NCBI GenBank assembly: GCA_949316235.1
Contig: OX438747.1
Span: forward strand, 6,872,924-6,936,923
Direction of reading: 5' to 3'
From: Oegoconia quadripuncta
Lineage: Eukaryota; Arthropoda; Insecta; Lepidoptera; Autostichidae
Length of the DNA stretch: 64,000 nucleotides
Made by a program: the position numbers and the translations under genes. Shown here in pieces: positions 63,824-64,000 of this stretch. Positions within the stretch are counted from its first letter, which is position 1, and every line of letters begins with the position of its first letter. The notes beneath the pieces were generated by a model. The model was not told the DNA's origin. It did not search any database and worked only from the letters and a program-made list of their open reading frames with translations.

Positions 63824-63848
63824 CTGAATAAAATGGTATTGGATTGAC

Positions 63849-63935
63849 ATTGGTCTAGTGAGTGATCCTCTCTTCGATACCAGCGGTTGCGGGTTCGAAT
63901 TATATATCACACGAATATTTGTGTTTTTTACCGAT
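63849..63935 (+). repeat. SINE-A fragment
   Basis: attggtctagtgagtgatcc and gcggttgcgggttcgaatta recall the boxes of 51271-51480, with deletions. The rest to 64000 shows nothing else. Confidence 0.5.
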
Positions 63936-64000
63936 TATCCTGTATCCTATATAGTATACTGCTAGACTAGTATAGTACAGTAGTTTGTAGCTATAAATTG

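Noticed and set aside
1..64000. CRISPR arrays, operons, prokaryotic promoters, phage or plasmid genes
   Set aside because: The window is a single intron-rich animal gene; none of these structures is present. The only short regular tandem array (28788-28996) has no spacers.

Overview
The window is eukaryotic and almost certainly from a moth or butterfly (Lepidoptera). One minus-strand gene, split into many short, fairly GC-rich exons, runs across AT-rich introns. The introns are littered with repeats typical of lepidopteran genomes: tRNA-derived SINEs, 5S-rRNA-derived SINEs, a repeat that begins with cggcaaacgagcatgcggg, RTE/jockey/R1-type LINE pieces, many short TIR elements and a mariner-like transposon. 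I see no bacterial, viral or organellar genes and no intact RNA genes. The gene is HERC2, the giant HECT-type E3 ubiquitin ligase. I traced 72 consecutive exons, numbered here in transcript order from right to left. They span 63823 down to 199, and every reading phase closes from exon to exon: 11612 coding bases, about 3870 codons. Both ends lie outside the window: the N-terminus with the first part of RLD1 to the right, and the catalytic HECT domain to the left. 
 Layout, right to left: 63.8-59.6 kb, RCC1-like domain 1 (RLD1); 59.5-51.8 kb, helical scaffold; 50.4-50.1 kb, degenerate cytochrome-b5-like domain; 49-44 kb, scaffold with a long acidic linker in exon 21; 43.6-43.0 kb, MIB/HERC2 domain; 42-33 kb, scaffold; 32.7 kb, UBA-like segment; 32.5-27.7 kb, CPH plus SH3-like module; 26.2-23.4 kb, DOC/APC10 domain; 22.3-16.9 kb, RLD2; 16.4-8.5 kb, linker helices; 8.0-0.85 kb, RLD3; 0.3-0.2 kb, start of the RLD3-HECT connector. 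The RLDs are seven-bladed propellers thought to dock partners, and the other modules are interaction or substrate domains that serve the HECT ligase. 
 Points of interest: a 26-bp minisatellite whose every unit resembles the exon 40 splice donor; two decayed copies of RLD exon parts lying just downstream of their parents; a GC-AG intron forced by reading frame; no visible ZZ zinc finger where the family normally has one; a mariner-like element with an intact 353-codon transposase plus an internally deleted relative that keeps the last 46 codons; a pair of perfect hairpins; and a 390-bp inverted repeat enclosing five exons. I found no multi-gene system; the biology here is the evolution of one very large gene under heavy transposon load.
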